From Actinomycetes bacterium (GTDB lineage: Bacteria > Planctomycetota > Phycisphaerae > JAACET01), in the NCBI GenBank assembly GCA_030614915.1, contig JAUXAG010000005.1, positions 84,568 through 148,567 on the forward strand: 64,000 bases of DNA, given 5' to 3'. The stretch's first letter is position 1; each line of letters opens with the position of its first letter. Positions 63,162 to 64,000 of the stretch are shown here, one piece after another. The position numbers and the translations under genes were made by a program. The notes under the pieces were generated by a model, which did not search any database, was not told where the DNA came from, and was given only the letters and a program-made list of their open reading frames with translations.

Positions 63162-63407
63162 TCATCTCTTAGGCACTCTAACAAATCCTGACGTGAGCCG
63201 CGTTGCGAGAAAAATCGGATGGATGCAAGGAAGAACGACGGCGGCATACCTGGATGGTATGCTTAGGAGTTCTGACGCAGCAGACGCCGATTTTGCTCGC
63301 AACCCGAAGGGACGCCCTCCCCAATCGCGATAAATCGCGATTGGGGGTGCCCCGCCGTCCTTTTGCCCGCCGCCGGCGTCGCTCGTCGTCAATGATGCTC
63401 CCTGCAT
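63162..63407 (-). CDS. 81-codon ORF inside the structured element
   Basis: ATG 63407 follows GGAGG at 5 bases, a textbook ribosome site, and the frame runs across both internal hairpins and out through the left terminal repeat to the stop at 63162. The product (starting MQGASLTTSDAGGGQKDGGA and ending LTSGFVRVPKR) has no family I know, and its low-complexity start reflects the hairpins. It may be a small protein carried by the element or a coincidence. Confidence 0.3.
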   Translation of the reverse strand: MQGASLTTSDAGGGQKDGGAPPIAIYRDWGGRPFGLRAKSASAASELLSIPSRYAAVVLPCIHPIFLATRLTSGFVRVPKR

Positions 63408-63484
63408 TGTATCCTCCTCGCTTCTAGGCGGCAACCAAAATCCTAGGCGTCGCGGCTGCGTCAGGTTTTGTTAGAGTGCCTTAG
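63168..63484. mobile_element. 317-bp element with terminal inverted repeats and internal hairpins
   Basis: The left end 63168-63202 and the reverse complement of the right end 63451-63484 agree at about 31 of 35 positions (both contain AGGCACTCTAACAAA and CCTGACG). Inside, 63202-63218 pairs with 63287-63303 (16 of 17), GCATACC/GGTATGC forms a hairpin at 63244-63262, and CCCCAATCGCGAT/ATCGCGATTGGGG forms a 13-bp stem at 63319-63346. This layout suits a MITE-like element or a large structured RNA. No target duplication is evident. Confidence 0.65.
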
Positions 63485-63522
63485 TCAAGTAGCTTCCTCG
63501 ACCGGCCGATAAGCCTTTCAGA

Positions 63523-63596
63523 GGCTGTGGGACTCCGTCTGTGTTGTGAGCCTGACGGTCTGTGCCGTTTTCGGCTCGAACACGGACCGGACAGCC
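63523..63596 (+). ncRNA. Candidate structured small RNA (long imperfect hairpin)
   Basis: GGCTGT/ACAGCC closes the stem; CCG, GTGTT and GAGCC on the left pair with GGCTC, AACAC and CGG on the right, and ACGG/CCGT pairs at the tip. A strong terminator follows 7 bases later. No known RNA family is recognised and no clear promoter is visible. Confidence 0.4.
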
Positions 63597-63603
63597 TTAC
63601 ACT

Positions 63604-63643
63604 GGAGGGTTTGGGTGTTGGGCGAGCTCAAACCCTCCTTTTT
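63604..63643 (+). terminator. Rho-independent terminator (plus strand)
   Basis: GGAGGGTTTG (63604-63613) pairs perfectly with CAAACCCTCC (63629-63638) and TTTTT follows. No plus-strand protein gene precedes it, which supports a small RNA upstream. Confidence 0.85.
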
Positions 63644-63679
63644 ACACTCCAGGGCCGGATGACCGTATTCCTGAGCCCT

Positions 63680-64000
63680 CTAACTGTCGTCGCTCAGAAT
63701 CTTGTTGACCACCACCAGGTCCAGCCGCACCCGCAGGTCGAACACCGCCGGGCCGGAAATGGTTACAATCTTACCCTCTTTACTCTTGAGCGACTCACCG
63801 CTTATCATTCCCGGCAGCAGGTAGCAGATATTCTTGCCTGTAAATGGATCCACCAACCGCCAGCGCTCCATCCCTCGGCTGCGGAAAACGTAAGAAGCTT
63901 TCAGTTGGCCGGTGGCCTCTCTGTGTTTTCCCTCCTTTGCGCCGGGAGTCTTCTCAGTGGGCTCCTTGCGAAGAGCTTGCATACGTTGGTGGGATTCCTT
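63680..64000 (-). CDS. Uncharacterised protein, C-terminal part (continues past the window)
   Basis: The frame is open to the window edge; at least 106 residues are visible. After a Lys/Glu-rich stretch (KEPTEKTPGAKEGKHREATG) comes WRLVDPFTGKNICYLLPG and GKIVTISGPAVFDLRVRLDL, a small beta-barrel-like module of the type seen at the end of planctomycete SH3-like proteins. It may bind peptides or the cell wall; this is inferred. Confidence 0.5.
   Translation of the reverse strand, partial: KESHQRMQALRKEPTEKTPGAKEGKHREATGQLKASYVFRSRGMERWRLVDPFTGKNICYLLPGMISGESLKSKEGKIVTISGPAVFDLRVRLDLVVVNKILSDDS

Noticed and set aside
63451..63484. Integron attC-like reading of the right inverted end (GTTAGAG core)
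   Set aside because: The core does not fit GTTRRRY, the element is far longer than usual, and no cassette array or integrase is present.

Overview
The window looks like part of a bacterial chromosome of moderate G+C content, most likely from the Planctomycetota (Phycisphaerae/Sedimentisphaerales-like). This is an inference. It rests on an hflK-hflC pair, Tat-exported sulfatase-like lipoproteins, a degraded copy of a small protein family that I recall from planctomycete genomes (46151-46317), and a C-terminal module at the right edge of a type I associate with that group. One tRNA gene, tRNA-Pro(TGG), is present. There is no rRNA and no CRISPR array.

Layout. (1) 1-5.0 kb: a partial GltS-type symporter, hflC/hflK, a small His-rich lipoprotein that seems to start at ACG, a DUF2284 protein and a flavodoxin-fold reductase. 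(2) 5.6-25.4 kb, all minus strand: polysaccharide locus 1. It has two UDP-GlcNAc 2-epimerases, a methyltransferase, a Wzx flippase, an O-antigen-ligase/Wzy-like protein, four family-4 glycosyltransferases, a CapK/PaaK-like adenylating enzyme, a bi-domain dehydrogenase, a heparinase II/III-like protein, a GNAT acetyltransferase and a GT-C membrane protein, and it ends in a clear terminator. (3) 25.4-27 kb: tRNA-Pro and an IS21-type remnant. (4) 27-49.6 kb: polysaccharide locus 2. It holds the initiating sugar-phosphate transferase, the full UDP-L-FucNAc set (fnlA, fnlB, fnlC with wbuB and wbuC), a second Wzx, an EpsG-like polymerase, several glycosyltransferases and methyltransferases, two sulfatase-superfamily lipoproteins and a Wzz-like chain-length protein. 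Two paralogous GT-C proteins on the plus strand bracket it. Its centre is AT-rich and looks imported. (5) 49.7-53.0 kb: rfbA-rfbC-rfbD-rfbB for dTDP-L-rhamnose. (6) 53.0-53.6 kb: IS3-type and sulfatase remnants. (7) 53.7-63.1 kb: two converging gene groups that look like an uncharacterised catabolic pathway. They encode an IolD/acetolactate-synthase-like ThDP enzyme, a two-subunit transketolase, an MmsA/IolA-like aldehyde dehydrogenase and an RpiB-like isomerase on plus, and AroE-like, Ldh2-like and RraA-like enzymes on minus. (8) 63.1-63.7 kb: a strongly structured element with about 34-bp terminal inverted repeats, then a long hairpin followed by a terminator.

How the genes work together. 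Loci 1 and 2 plus rfb supply nucleotide sugars (ManNAc-type, FucNAc, rhamnose), assemble the repeat unit on a lipid carrier, flip it, polymerise it and control its length. Locus 1 has no initiating transferase of its own and may share the one in locus 2. The 54-63 kb block suggests isomerisation, two-carbon ketol transfer, ThDP-dependent C-C cleavage and oxidation of an unknown polyol, sugar-acid or sulfosugar-like substrate. Gene remnants (flippase, glycosyltransferase, sulfatase, dehydrogenase, transposases) are frequent at the block boundaries, as expected for a locus that is repeatedly rearranged.
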